DNA of 64,000 nt, taken from positions 248,001-312,000 of the forward strand of contig JAGTTS010000002.1 in the NCBI GenBank assembly GCA_018223375.1. The letters run 5' to 3'. Made by a program: the position numbers and the translations under genes. Below are positions 40,119 through 48,297 of this stretch, one piece after another. Source of the stretch: Clostridiaceae bacterium Marseille-Q3526 (GTDB lineage Bacteria > Bacillota > Clostridia > Lachnospirales > Lachnospiraceae). The notes under the pieces were generated by a model that did not search any database, was not told where the DNA came from, and saw only the letters and a program-made list of their open reading frames with translations. Numbering within the stretch: the first letter of the stretch is position 1; each line of letters begins with the position of its first letter.

Positions 40119-40622
40119 ATGGGACAATATAACAACAGGAGCAAAACGCTTTGGTTTTTTGCAGGCGCATCTGTTTTTCTTGCAGGCATGGCGGCGCTGG
40201 TTCTGATATTTTCAGGAATCGGAAACAGGGAGAAGCCCTTTTCACAGGAAGGTTCCCAGGCGGAGAGCGAAAAGAAAGAGAACCTGGCAGAGAGTCTAAA
40301 AGGGCAGAAGGCGGACAGAGAAGACGTTCCTGAAGAAAGCGGCGGAGGGGCAGGACGGGAAATAGATGGAAAAGGGAATCAGAAAGAGGAGCTTCCGGCT
40401 GGAATTCCAGGAGAGCAGGTGGAGGCCCAGGAGGAGAGCTACTGCCTTGTATCGGAAAATGGCTTTTTGCTCGTCTTTGCAAAGGACAGAAGCTCTATCT
40501 GCCTGGACACCCATATGCCGCTGGCGGAATTTCCTCTTGCAGAGCAGGAACGGCTCCTGGACGGCGTGTGGTTTTCTTCCATGATGGAGGTATTTCACTA
40601 TCTGGAGTCCTACACCAGCTAA
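40119..40622 (+). CDS. membrane-anchored protein with BofC-like C-terminal domain
   Basis: A 167-aa protein with an N-terminal membrane anchor (about 10-34: LWFFAGASVFLAGMAALVLIF), a charged Glu/Lys/Gly linker to about residue 108, and a C-terminal domain (SYCLVSENGFLLVFAKDRSS, LAEQERLLDGVWFSS, FHYLESYTS). That domain resembles the BofC C-terminal fold seen in many clostridial proteins. In Bacillus BofC inhibits SpoIVB signalling in the forespore. The assignment is by pattern only. Its ribosome site is buried in the preceding terminator hairpin. Confidence 0.65.
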   Translation: MGQYNNRSKTLWFFAGASVFLAGMAALVLIFSGIGNREKPFSQEGSQAESEKKENLAESLKGQKADREDVPEESGGGAGREIDGKGNQKEELPAGIPGEQVEAQEESYCLVSENGFLLVFAKDRSSICLDTHMPLAEFPLAEQERLLDGVWFSSMMEVFHYLESYTS

Positions 40623-40630
40623 ATTTTAAA

Positions 40631-40659
40631 TTGCACTTTTTTTTCTGTTCATGTATACT
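40631..40659 (+). promoter_or_regulatory. sigma-A promoter of the flavoprotein gene
   Basis: TTGCAC (3 of 6) at 40631-40636, a 17-bp T-rich spacer and TATACT (5 of 6) at 40654-40659. Confidence 0.55.
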
Positions 40660-40673
40660 AGCGTCAGTGATAT

Positions 40674-40696
40674 GCCGGCGCGAAGGCTGCGCCGGC
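40674..40696 (+). repeat. GC-rich leader hairpin
   Basis: A perfect eight-bp stem GCCGGCGC/GCGCCGGC with a seven-base loop GAAGGCT, about eight bases after the predicted start of transcription. It is not followed by T, so it is likely a 5' stabiliser or regulator site. Confidence 0.5.
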
Positions 40697-40743
40697 AGAG
40701 AGAATTACAGCGTAAAAAGCTGGATACAGACAGGAGAATTTAC

Positions 40744-41982
40744 ATGTCAAAACGTGTGATTGTGATAGGAGGCGGAGCTTCTGGCATGACGGCGGCAATT
40801 TTTGCAGCCAGACAGGGCGCTGCAGTGACGCTTTTGGAGCATATGGACCGGGTGGGAAAGAAAATTTTATCCACAGGCAATGGAAAGTGCAATCTGACGA
40901 ACCGGCGTATGGATGCATCATGCTATCGAAGCAGTGCGCCTGGGTTTTCCATGGAGGTCTTAGGCCGGTTTGGAGAGCCGGAGACAGAGGCCTTTTTTGA
41001 GGAACTGGGGATTGTTCTAAAAGACAGGAATGGTTATCTTTACCCGGCTTCCGGCCAGGCGTCCTCAGTTCTGGACGCGCTTCGTGAGGAATTATCCCGG
41101 CTGGGCGTCAATATAGTGACAGAATGCGGCGAAGCAGAGGTGGCTGCGCCTGGCTCTGGAAAAGGGGGAAATCAGGAGTGGACGGTTCTGTGCAAAAAAG
41201 GGCGTTTTTGCTCGGACGCTCTGATCCTGGCAGCAGGTTCCAAGGCCGCCCCTTCCACAGGCTCCGATGGAAGCGGCTACGATTTGGCGAAAAGGCTGGG
41301 ACACAGGATTATCCGTCCCCTTCCCGCTCTGGTGCAGCTGCGGTGCCGGGAAAAGTTTTTTAAGCAGATTTCCGGCGTCAGGGCAGACGCCTGTGTCAGC
41401 ATCTGGGCAGATGGGGAGAGGCTGGCTTACGATCAGGGAGAGTTGCAGCTGACGGACTACGGCATTTCCGGCATTCCTGTGTTTCAGGTGAGCCGTTTTG
41501 CCTCTGTGGCCCTGTCCCGTGGAGCGCAGGTGAAGGCTGAGATTGATTTTTACCCAGAGCTTGACCGGAAGGAGCTGGGACGTTTCCTCAGGGAGCGCAG
41601 ACAGCTGCTTGGAGATCGGAACGCAGACAGCTTTTTAACCGGATGGTTTAATAAGAAACTGGCTCTTTTGTTCCTCCGCCTGGCGGGAATCTCTCCGGAC
41701 AGGAACGTATCCAGCCTGACGGAGACGCAGCTGTCTGAGCTGGGCAGGCGGATCAAGCAGTTTGAGACGGAAATTGCGGAGACAAATCCGTTTGCGAACG
41801 CCCAGATCTGCTGCGGCGGCGTGGATGTGAGAGAGGTGAATCCTCACACAATGGAATCAAAAAAGAGAAAGGGCCTTTATCTGGCTGGAGAGCTGTTGGA
41901 TGTGGACGGCATCTGCGGAGGCTACAACCTGCAGTGGGCCTGGAGCACTGGAGCCCTGGCAGGCATTCATGGAGGAAGATAG
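40744..41982 (+). CDS. HI0933/BaiN-like FAD-dependent oxidoreductase
   Basis: A 412-aa flavoprotein. The dinucleotide fold VIVIGGGASGMTAAIFAARQG is at the N-terminus, and GKKILSTGNGKCNLTN, GYLYPASGQASSVLDAL and LAAGSKAAPSTGSDGSGYDLA are family blocks. It ends CGGYNLQWAWSTGALAG. The family includes BaiN, proposed in bile-acid dehydroxylation, but most members are uncharacterised and no other bai gene is here. The start at 40744 follows AGGAG by seven bases; upstream in-frame codons give a basic, non-homologous tail. The next flavoprotein starts four bases after its stop. Confidence 0.9.
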   Translation: MSKRVIVIGGGASGMTAAIFAARQGAAVTLLEHMDRVGKKILSTGNGKCNLTNRRMDASCYRSSAPGFSMEVLGRFGEPETEAFFEELGIVLKDRNGYLYPASGQASSVLDALREELSRLGVNIVTECGEAEVAAPGSGKGGNQEWTVLCKKGRFCSDALILAAGSKAAPSTGSDGSGYDLAKRLGHRIIRPLPALVQLRCREKFFKQISGVRADACVSIWADGERLAYDQGELQLTDYGISGIPVFQVSRFASVALSRGAQVKAEIDFYPELDRKELGRFLRERRQLLGDRNADSFLTGWFNKKLALLFLRLAGISPDRNVSSLTETQLSELGRRIKQFETEIAETNPFANAQICCGGVDVREVNPHTMESKKRKGLYLAGELLDVDGICGGYNLQWAWSTGALAGIHGGR

Positions 41983-41985
41983 AGC

Positions 41986-43605
41986 ATGATACGAATCAAC
42001 CAGCTGAAGCTTCCTGTGGATCACGGGAAGCAGGATTTATTGAAAAAAGCGGCGAAGCTTTTAAAAATTCCCCAGGAGAGAATCAGGAAGCTGACCATCA
42101 GGCGCCAGTCCATAGACGCCAGAAAAAAGGGAGAGCTGCTGTACATATATGCGGTGGACGTTCAGATAGACGGAAGCGAGGCTTCTGTGGCAAAACGGGC
42201 GAAAAGCCCCAATATTCTCACCGTGCAGGAAAAGAAATACCAGTTTCCCGGACCTGAGGCCGGTGCAGAGCGCCTTTCTGACAGGCCTGTGATCATAGGC
42301 TTTGGTCCTGCGGGACTTTTCTGCGGCCTGATGCTTGCGAGGGCAGGCTTTCGGCCTGTCATTTTAGAGCGGGGCGCAGATGTGGACACGAGAACAAAAG
42401 AGGTGAAACGGTTCTGGGAGGAGGGAACTTTAAATCCTGAATCCAACGTCCAGTTTGGGGAAGGAGGAGCCGGAACCTTTTCCGACGGAAAGCTCAATAC
42501 TCTGGTCAAGGACGTTTCCGGCAGAAATACAGAGGTGCTGAGGATCCTGACAGAGGCGGGGGCCGACGAGTCCATTCTCTATTCCAGCAAGCCCCACGTG
42601 GGGACGGACGTTTTAAGCCGCGTCGTTAAGCGCCTGAGAGAGGAGATCATTTCTCTGGGAGGAGAAGTGCGCTTTCTCACCAGGGCAGCAGATCTGATTG
42701 TTCAGGACGGAGCGGTAACGGCTGTGAAGACAGAACACCCGGAGCGGGGGGAGGAGATGATTCCCGCGATGGCTGTGGTTCTGGCTGTGGGGCACAGCGC
42801 CAGGGACACCTTCCAAATTCTGTTTGAGAAGGGGATTTCCATGGAAGCCAAGGCCTTTGCAGTGGGCCTTCGAATTCAGCATCCCCAGAAGCAGATCAAC
42901 CTGTCCCAGTACGGGATGGAGGATCCAGGAACGCTTGGGGCCGCTCCCTACAAGGTGACCCGGCAGACGTCCAACGGCAGAGGCGTCTACTCCTTCTGTA
43001 TGTGTCCCGGCGGCTATGTGGTCAACGCCTCCTCGGAGCCGGGACGTCTGGCAGTAAACGGTATGAGCAACCACGCCAGAGAGGGAATAAACGCCAACAG
43101 CGCCTTAATTGTAACGGTGGCGCCGGAGGATTTTCCGGAAATGACAGCTATGGGAGGCATTGCCTTCCAGAGACGTCTGGAGGAAGCGGCTTACCGGGCG
43201 GGAGCCGGCAGGATTCCCGTCCAGCTGTACGGAGATTTCAAAGCCGGAGAAATAAGCCGGCAGTTTGGGGACGTGGAACCGGCTTTCTGCGGGAAGACGG
43301 CCTTTGCCGACTTAAACCAGGTGCTTCCGGAAGCTCTCTGTCTCTCACTGAAAGAGGGAATTGAGGCTTTCGGAGGCATGATCCGGGGCTTTGACCGCCG
43401 CGACGCCATTCTGGCAGGGGTGGAGAGCCGTACCTCCTCGCCTCTTCGCATTGGCAGGGGAGAAACCATGGAGAGCAGCGTGAAGGGACTCTATCCATGC
43501 GGAGAGGGAGCCGGGTACGCAGGGGGAATCACCTCCGCCGCCATGGACGGAATTAAGATCGCAGAGGCCATCGCAAAACGGTTTCAGCCGTCTTACAGGG
43601 AGTAA
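41986..43605 (+). CDS. NAD(P)/FAD-dependent dehydrogenase (uncharacterised FAD family)
   Basis: A 539-aa protein. The N-terminal domain (about 1-90: LKLPVDHGKQDLLKKAAKLL, IDARKKGELLYIYAVDV) precedes a Rossmann fold VIIGFGPAGLFCGLMLARAG, then VQFGEGGAGTFSDGKLNT and the C-terminal GEGAGYAGGITSAAMDG. This is a widespread Firmicute family of about 530 aa annotated as FAD-dependent dehydrogenase; substrate unknown. It probably forms an operon with the HI0933-type flavoprotein and is translationally close to proB (49 bp). Confidence 0.92.
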   Translation: MIRINQLKLPVDHGKQDLLKKAAKLLKIPQERIRKLTIRRQSIDARKKGELLYIYAVDVQIDGSEASVAKRAKSPNILTVQEKKYQFPGPEAGAERLSDRPVIIGFGPAGLFCGLMLARAGFRPVILERGADVDTRTKEVKRFWEEGTLNPESNVQFGEGGAGTFSDGKLNTLVKDVSGRNTEVLRILTEAGADESILYSSKPHVGTDVLSRVVKRLREEIISLGGEVRFLTRAADLIVQDGAVTAVKTEHPERGEEMIPAMAVVLAVGHSARDTFQILFEKGISMEAKAFAVGLRIQHPQKQINLSQYGMEDPGTLGAAPYKVTRQTSNGRGVYSFCMCPGGYVVNASSEPGRLAVNGMSNHAREGINANSALIVTVAPEDFPEMTAMGGIAFQRRLEEAAYRAGAGRIPVQLYGDFKAGEISRQFGDVEPAFCGKTAFADLNQVLPEALCLSLKEGIEAFGGMIRGFDRRDAILAGVESRTSSPLRIGRGETMESSVKGLYPCGEGAGYAGGITSAAMDGIKIAEAIAKRFQPSYRE

Positions 43606-43654
43606 GCAGATGAGGAGAAGCAGAGAGGGGAAAGCAGAGAGAGGAAGCGCAGAT

Positions 43655-44509
43655 ATGGTAAAAGAGAGAGAAGCATTAAAAAATAAGAAACGAATCGTCA
43701 TCAAGATAGGTTCCTCATCCTTAACCCATCCGGAGACGGGGGATCTGAACATGAGAAAGATCGAGAAGCTGGTCCGCATTATCAGCGATCTGCGGGGAGA
43801 GGGACGGGAAGTGGTTCTGGTATCCTCAGGCGCGATTGCGGCAGGCCGTCAGGCGCTGGGCTTTACGGAACGGCCAAAGGAGATTGCCCAGAAGCAGGCC
43901 TTTGCGGCTGTAGGCCAGGCCAGGCTGATGATGGTGTACCAGAAGCTGTTTGCCGAATATAATCAGACGGCGGCTCAGATTCTTATGACCAAGAACACCA
44001 TGATCAACAAGGAGTCAAGATTTAACGCCAGAAATACCTTTGACGAGCTTTTAAAGCTGGGAACGGTGCCTATTGTCAATGAAAACGACACGGTGTCCAC
44101 CTATGAGATCCAGTTCGGAGACAATGACCGCCTGTCGGCCCTGGTAGCCGCTCTCATCGGCGCGGACGTGCTGATGCTGATGTCTGACATTGACGGTATG
44201 TATACGGATGATCCAAATAAAAATCCAGACGCCGAGATGATTCCTCTGGTGCGGGAGCTGACGCCGGAGCTTTTAGCCATGGGCAAGGACACAGGCAGCA
44301 GCGTGGGAACGGGAGGCATGTCGGCCAAGCTGGTGGCAGCCCAGATTGCCACGGGAAGCGGATCCGATATGGTTATCGCCAATGCTGCTGACTTAGACGT
44401 GATCTATGAGATTCTAAACGGAGAAGAAAAAGGTACCTTATTTGTAGAGAACCGTGATGAACAGTTCCATCTGAGCGACTACCTGGAAAAGCCGCAGACA
44501 GGAAAATAG
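43655..44509 (+). CDS. proB: glutamate 5-kinase
   Basis: A 284-aa amino acid kinase: RIVIKIGSSSL, LVSSGAIAAGRQALG, IVNENDTVS, FGDNDRLSALVA, GTGGMSAKLVAAQIATGSG. It phosphorylates glutamate, the first step of proline synthesis. The C-terminal PUA domain present in E. coli ProB is absent, common in short Firmicute forms. The start at 43655 follows GAGAGGAAG; ATG 43610 would add 15 non-homologous residues. An 18-bp tandem repeat begins in its last codons. Confidence 0.94.
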   Translation: MVKEREALKNKKRIVIKIGSSSLTHPETGDLNMRKIEKLVRIISDLRGEGREVVLVSSGAIAAGRQALGFTERPKEIAQKQAFAAVGQARLMMVYQKLFAEYNQTAAQILMTKNTMINKESRFNARNTFDELLKLGTVPIVNENDTVSTYEIQFGDNDRLSALVAALIGADVLMLMSDIDGMYTDDPNKNPDAEMIPLVRELTPELLAMGKDTGSSVGTGGMSAKLVAAQIATGSGSDMVIANAADLDVIYEILNGEEKGTLFVENRDEQFHLSDYLEKPQTGK

Positions 44510-44555
44510 AGAAAAAACAGAAAATAGAGAAAAATTAGAAAACAGAGAAAATCAG
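44502..44555 (+). repeat. three tandem 18-bp A-rich repeats across the proB stop
   Basis: Units at 44502, 44520 and 44538 share GAAAA-AGAGAAAA with changes at the ends. They cover the proB stop codon (44507-44509) and run up to the ribosome site of the DUF896 gene. Confidence 0.8.
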
Positions 44556-44568
44556 GAGGACAGATACT

Positions 44569-44796
44569 GTGAAACAGGAAAAGATAGACAGAATTAACGA
44601 GCTTTACCATAAAAGCCAGGCCGTAGGGCTGACAGAGGCGGAGAAAGAGGAGCAGGCTGCTTTAAGAAAGGAATATATTGAGTCCATCCGCCAGAATATG
44701 AGGGGAACTTTAAACAGCATCCGGATTAAAGAAAAGGACGGAAGCATTACGGATCTGGGACAGAAGTACGGAAACGTGGGAACCCGCAGACATTAG
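44569..44796 (+). CDS. DUF896 (YnzC-like) small protein
   Basis: A 75-aa acidic-basic helical protein: KIDRINELYHKSQAVGLTEAEKEEQAALRKEYIESIRQN is the DUF896 signature (helical hairpin). A Bacillus homologue, YnzC, is structurally known but of unclear function, with a possible SOS link in Bacillus. The start is GTG 44569 behind CAGGAGG. It lies between proB and the folate ligase in what looks like one operon. Confidence 0.92.
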   Translation: MKQEKIDRINELYHKSQAVGLTEAEKEEQAALRKEYIESIRQNMRGTLNSIRIKEKDGSITDLGQKYGNVGTRRH

Positions 44797-44833
44797 GGCG
44801 CCTGAACCGTCAGGAAGGCGCAGGGAGGCGGAT

Positions 44834-45430
44834 ATGAAAGAAAAAGCTGGAAGGCCGGCAGAGGAGAAGGAAGAGCTGAGACAGAAAGTAAAGAGACTGC
44901 GGAGACAGCTGACGGAGAAGGAACACCTTTTCTGGGACCGAAAGCTGGCAGAACAGATTCTTTTTCTGGGCAGATGGAAGCCGGGAGACTGCGTTTACTG
45001 CTACATAAGCGTCAGAAACGAGGCGGGGACCAAAGCGCTCATTCAGGAGCTCTGGAACAGGAAGATTCAGGTGGCTGTTCCGAGAGTCCAGGGGAAAGAG
45101 ATGGATTTTTACTATATTTCCAAAATGGAGGATCTGGAACCTGGAGCCATGGGAATCCCGGAGCCGAGAGAAGGATGCAGAAAGGCCGCAGAGCCGGGCG
45201 CGCCTGTCATTGTGCCGGGAGTGGCCTTTGGGCAGGATTTTTCCAGGCTTGGCTACGGAGGCGGTTATTACGACCGCTTTTTTGAGCGGGAGCCGGATCA
45301 CCGGAAGATAGGGATATGCTATGAATTTCAGATGGAAACAGCGCTTCCGTCAGAGGATTTTGATGTAAAAATGGATGTGATTGCCACACCGGACAGATGC
45401 CTGGCAAGAGAGGAGAACGAATATGCTTAG
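44834..45430 (+). CDS. 5-formyltetrahydrofolate cyclo-ligase
   Basis: A 198-aa enzyme: an N-terminal basic helix (RQKVKRLRRQLTEKEH), VYCYISVRNEAGTKALI, IPEPREG, and the nucleotide motif PGVAFGQDFSRLGYGGGYYDRF. It turns 5-formyl-THF into methenyl-THF with ATP, recycling a folate that inhibits other enzymes. Its stop overlaps the start of proA by eight bp, so the two are translationally coupled. Confidence 0.95.
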   Translation: MKEKAGRPAEEKEELRQKVKRLRRQLTEKEHLFWDRKLAEQILFLGRWKPGDCVYCYISVRNEAGTKALIQELWNRKIQVAVPRVQGKEMDFYYISKMEDLEPGAMGIPEPREGCRKAAEPGAPVIVPGVAFGQDFSRLGYGGGYYDRFFEREPDHRKIGICYEFQMETALPSEDFDVKMDVIATPDRCLAREENEYA

Positions 45431-46664
45431 AGAAATTGGAGAGAGAGCAAAAAAAGCGGCCAGAAAGCTTAACAGCCTGGGCTCTGAGGAGAAGAACCGG
45501 GGACTGCGGGCAGCGGCCAAGGCTCTGCTTGACGGAGAGGCCGGGATCCTGGCGGCCAACCAGGACGATGTGATTTTTGCCGCGGAAAACGGTATGAGCC
45601 AGGGCCTTATTGACCGCCTGGAATTAAATCCGGACAGAATTCAGGCCATGGCAGAGGGGCTTTTGCAGATCGCGGCTTTAGAGGATCCGGTGGGAGAGGT
45701 GATTTCCATGAAGCCCCGTCCAAACGGCCTTTTAATCGGTCAGAAGAGAGTTCCCTTAGGCGTGGTTGGAATCATCTACGAGGCCAGGCCAAACGTAACC
45801 GCCGATGCCTTTGGGCTTTGCTTTAAATCAGGCAATGCCGTCATTTTAAAGGGAGGAAAGGACGCCCTGCGATCCAATGAAGCCATCGTATCATGCCTGA
45901 GAAAGGGCCTTTCAGACGCAGGTCTTTTAGAGGATGCCGTCTGCCTGATCACCGATACGGACCGGGAGACCACAAGACAGTTTATGCGCCTTAACGAGTA
46001 TGTGGATGTGCTGATTCCGAGAGGAGGAGCCGGACTCATAAGAACTGTGGTGGAGAACAGTACCATTCCGGTGATTGAGACAGGGACGGGAAACTGTCAT
46101 ATTTATGTGGATGAGGGCGCGGATCTGGATATGGCTGCGGAGATTATTTTTAATGCGAAAACCCAGCGGATCGGAGTCTGCAATGCCTGCGAATCCCTGC
46201 TGGTCCACAAAAATTCGGCGCCCCTGCTGCTTCCAAAACTGAAAGAGCGGCTGGACGAAAAAAACGTGGAGATCAGGGCGGATGAAAGGGCCAGGGCCAT
46301 TGTGCCGCAGTTTCAGGAGGCGTCAGAGGAGGACTGGGGAACCGAGTATCTGGATTACATTCTCTCTCTGAAGCTGGTGGATTCCCTGGATGAAGCCATC
46401 GACCATATTAATACCTATAATACCGGACACTCGGAGGCCATTATTACAAGAGATTACGAACATGCCCAGAGGTTCTTAAACGAGGTGGACGCAGCGGCTG
46501 TCTATGTGAACGCCTCCACCCGCTTTACAGACGGCTTCGAGTTCGGCTTTGGAGGGGAGATAGGAATCAGCACCCAGAAGCTTCACGCCAGAGGCCCCAT
46601 GGGACTCAAGGAACTGACAACGACGAAATATATCATCTATGGAAACGGTCAGGTGAGAAAGTAA
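45423..46664 (+). CDS. proA: glutamate-5-semialdehyde dehydrogenase
   Basis: A 413-aa enzyme of normal length. RVPLGVVGIIYEARPNVT, KGGKDALRSN, PRGGAGLIRTVVENSTIPVIETGTGNCHIY and QRIGVCNACESLLVH (catalytic Cys) are all present. It reduces glutamyl-5-phosphate to the semialdehyde in proline synthesis. The start ATG 45423, inside the ligase end, follows GAGGAG; an upstream in-frame ATG would add 14 unrelated residues. proB and proA are separated by DUF896 and the ligase. Confidence 0.97.
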   Translation: MLREIGERAKKAARKLNSLGSEEKNRGLRAAAKALLDGEAGILAANQDDVIFAAENGMSQGLIDRLELNPDRIQAMAEGLLQIAALEDPVGEVISMKPRPNGLLIGQKRVPLGVVGIIYEARPNVTADAFGLCFKSGNAVILKGGKDALRSNEAIVSCLRKGLSDAGLLEDAVCLITDTDRETTRQFMRLNEYVDVLIPRGGAGLIRTVVENSTIPVIETGTGNCHIYVDEGADLDMAAEIIFNAKTQRIGVCNACESLLVHKNSAPLLLPKLKERLDEKNVEIRADERARAIVPQFQEASEEDWGTEYLDYILSLKLVDSLDEAIDHINTYNTGHSEAIITRDYEHAQRFLNEVDAAAVYVNASTRFTDGFEFGFGGEIGISTQKLHARGPMGLKELTTTKYIIYGNGQVRK

Positions 46665-46685
46665 TTTGTTAAAATTCTGTAAGAA

Positions 46686-46723
46686 ATTAACAGGCGTTTT
46701 ACTATTTCCATTAACAGGCATTT
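46686..46723 (+). repeat. 14-bp direct repeat overlapping the miaB promoter
   Basis: ATTAACAGGCRTTT at 46686-46699 and 46710-46723, 24 bp apart, the second within the -35/-10 spacer. It could be tandem regulator sites. Confidence 0.5.
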
Positions 46724-46733
46724 ATGCTATAAT
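46705..46733 (+). promoter_or_regulatory. sigma-A promoter of miaB
   Basis: TTTCCA (4 of 6), a 17-bp spacer and a perfect TATAAT (46728-46733) with an extended TGC in front. Confidence 0.75.
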
Positions 46734-46796
46734 CTGTAGATGTCAGCCGCCTGCAGGGCGGTTTTCACGGAAAAGGGAAGTAAGCTTAACGGATAA

Positions 46797-46814
46797 CGTC
46801 AGCGCGCGCTGACG
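46797..46814 (+). promoter_or_regulatory. perfect 18-bp palindrome before the miaB ribosome site
   Basis: CGTCAGCG and CGCTGACG meet around a central CG to form a perfect palindrome, seven bases before AAAGG. As RNA it would be a GC-rich hairpin. A smaller CCGCC/GGCGG hairpin lies at 46747-46761. Confidence 0.5.
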
Positions 46815-46833
46815 CTCAGAAAGGACCTGATCA

Positions 46834-48285
46834 ATGGATTTAAAGACTATTACATATACAGAAATCTGGAACAAAGCCCCGTCTGCCGAGCCTGAGAGGC
46901 AGGAATACTTTATGGATCTGTGCCGCCGGGCGGTGGAGGCCTGGAAGCAGCAGGAGCAGAAGACGGCGGTGACCTTCCACATTGAAACGTTTGGATGCCA
47001 GATGAACGCCCATGACTCGGAAAAGCTGGAGGGCATTCTCCTGGCAGCCGGTTTTGAACATACGGATACAGAGGAGGCCGATCTGGTGCTCTACAACACC
47101 TGCACAGTCAGGGAGAACGCCAATCAGAGAGTGTACGGCCGTCTGGGCTATTTAAACAGCCTGAAGAAGAAAAATCCCCGGATGCTCATCGGCCTGTGCG
47201 GCTGCATGATGCAGGAGGATCAGGTGGTAGAGAAGATCAAGAAGACCTACCGCTTTGTGGATGTTATTTTCGGAACCCACAATATTTACAAGCTGGCAGA
47301 GCTTTTATATGCCAGATTTGAGACGGGCAGGATGGTGATTGACATCTGGAAGGATACGGATAAAATCGTGGAGGATCTGCCCAGCGAGAGAAAATATCCT
47401 TTTAAATCAGGTGTCAATATTATGTTCGGCTGCAATAATTTCTGCAGCTACTGCATCGTACCCTATGTGCGGGGAAGAGAGAGGAGCAGAAAGCCGGAGG
47501 ACATTGTAAAGGAGATTGAGGGACTGGTTGCGGACGGCGTGGTGGAGGTCATGCTGCTTGGACAGAACGTCAACTCCTACGGAAAGAATCTGGAGGAACC
47601 GGTTTCCTTTGCAGAGCTTTTAAGGAGAGTCGAGCAGATTGAAGGGCTGGAGCGCATCCGCTTTATGACCTCTCATCCAAAGGATCTGTCGGACGAGCTG
47701 ATTGAGGTCATGCGGGATTCCAAAAAGATCTGCCGCCATCTCCACCTTCCGCTTCAGTCGGGAAGCAGCCGGATTCTGGGGCAGATGAACCGCCGCTATA
47801 CGAAGGAAAAGTATCTGGAGCTGGCGGAGAAGATCAAGCGTGAGATTCCGGATATTTCTCTGACGACGGATATTATCGTAGGATTTCCGGGAGAGACGGA
47901 GGAGGACTTTGAGGAGACTCTGGATGTGGTGAGAAAAGTACGCTACGACAGCGCCTTTACCTTTATCTATTCCAAGAGGACCGGCACTCCGGCGGCAGCG
48001 ATGGAGAACCAGGTTCCGGAGGACGTGATTAAGAACCGCTTTGACCGCCTGTTAAAAGAGGTGCAGGATATTTCTGCACAAATCAGCGGACGGGACGTTC
48101 ACACGGTTCAGAAGGTATTAGTGGAGGAACCGGACAGCCACGAAGAGGGCATGGTGACAGGCCGTCTTTCCAACAATATTACCGTTCATTTCAAGGGCGG
48201 AACGGAACTGATTGGAACGATTGTGGACGTGTATCTGGATGAATCAAAAGGATTTTATTATATGGGAACATTATGTGAGCATTAG
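46834..48285 (+). CDS. miaB: tRNA-2-methylthio-N6-dimethylallyladenosine synthase
   Basis: A 483-aa radical SAM methylthiotransferase. The N-terminal UPF0004 domain has FGCQMNAHDSE and NTCTVRENA, the radical SAM cluster is C200-x3-C204-x2-C207 (CNNFCSYC), and the TRAM domain is at the C-terminus (VLVEEP, GRLSNNITVHF). It adds the 2-methylthio group to i6A37 of tRNA. An N-terminal extension of about 45 residues before the first motif is longer than in E. coli. miaA, which supplies i6A, is 6 kb downstream. Confidence 0.96.
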   Translation: MDLKTITYTEIWNKAPSAEPERQEYFMDLCRRAVEAWKQQEQKTAVTFHIETFGCQMNAHDSEKLEGILLAAGFEHTDTEEADLVLYNTCTVRENANQRVYGRLGYLNSLKKKNPRMLIGLCGCMMQEDQVVEKIKKTYRFVDVIFGTHNIYKLAELLYARFETGRMVIDIWKDTDKIVEDLPSERKYPFKSGVNIMFGCNNFCSYCIVPYVRGRERSRKPEDIVKEIEGLVADGVVEVMLLGQNVNSYGKNLEEPVSFAELLRRVEQIEGLERIRFMTSHPKDLSDELIEVMRDSKKICRHLHLPLQSGSSRILGQMNRRYTKEKYLELAEKIKREIPDISLTTDIIVGFPGETEEDFEETLDVVRKVRYDSAFTFIYSKRTGTPAAAMENQVPEDVIKNRFDRLLKEVQDISAQISGRDVHTVQKVLVEEPDSHEEGMVTGRLSNNITVHFKGGTELIGTIVDVYLDESKGFYYMGTLCEH

Positions 48286-48297
48286 GAGGGCATACTT

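Noticed and set aside
40744..41982. bile acid dehydroxylation gene baiN
   Set aside because: The family assignment is sound, but HI0933-type flavoproteins are widespread and no other bai gene is in the window, so the specific name is not justified.
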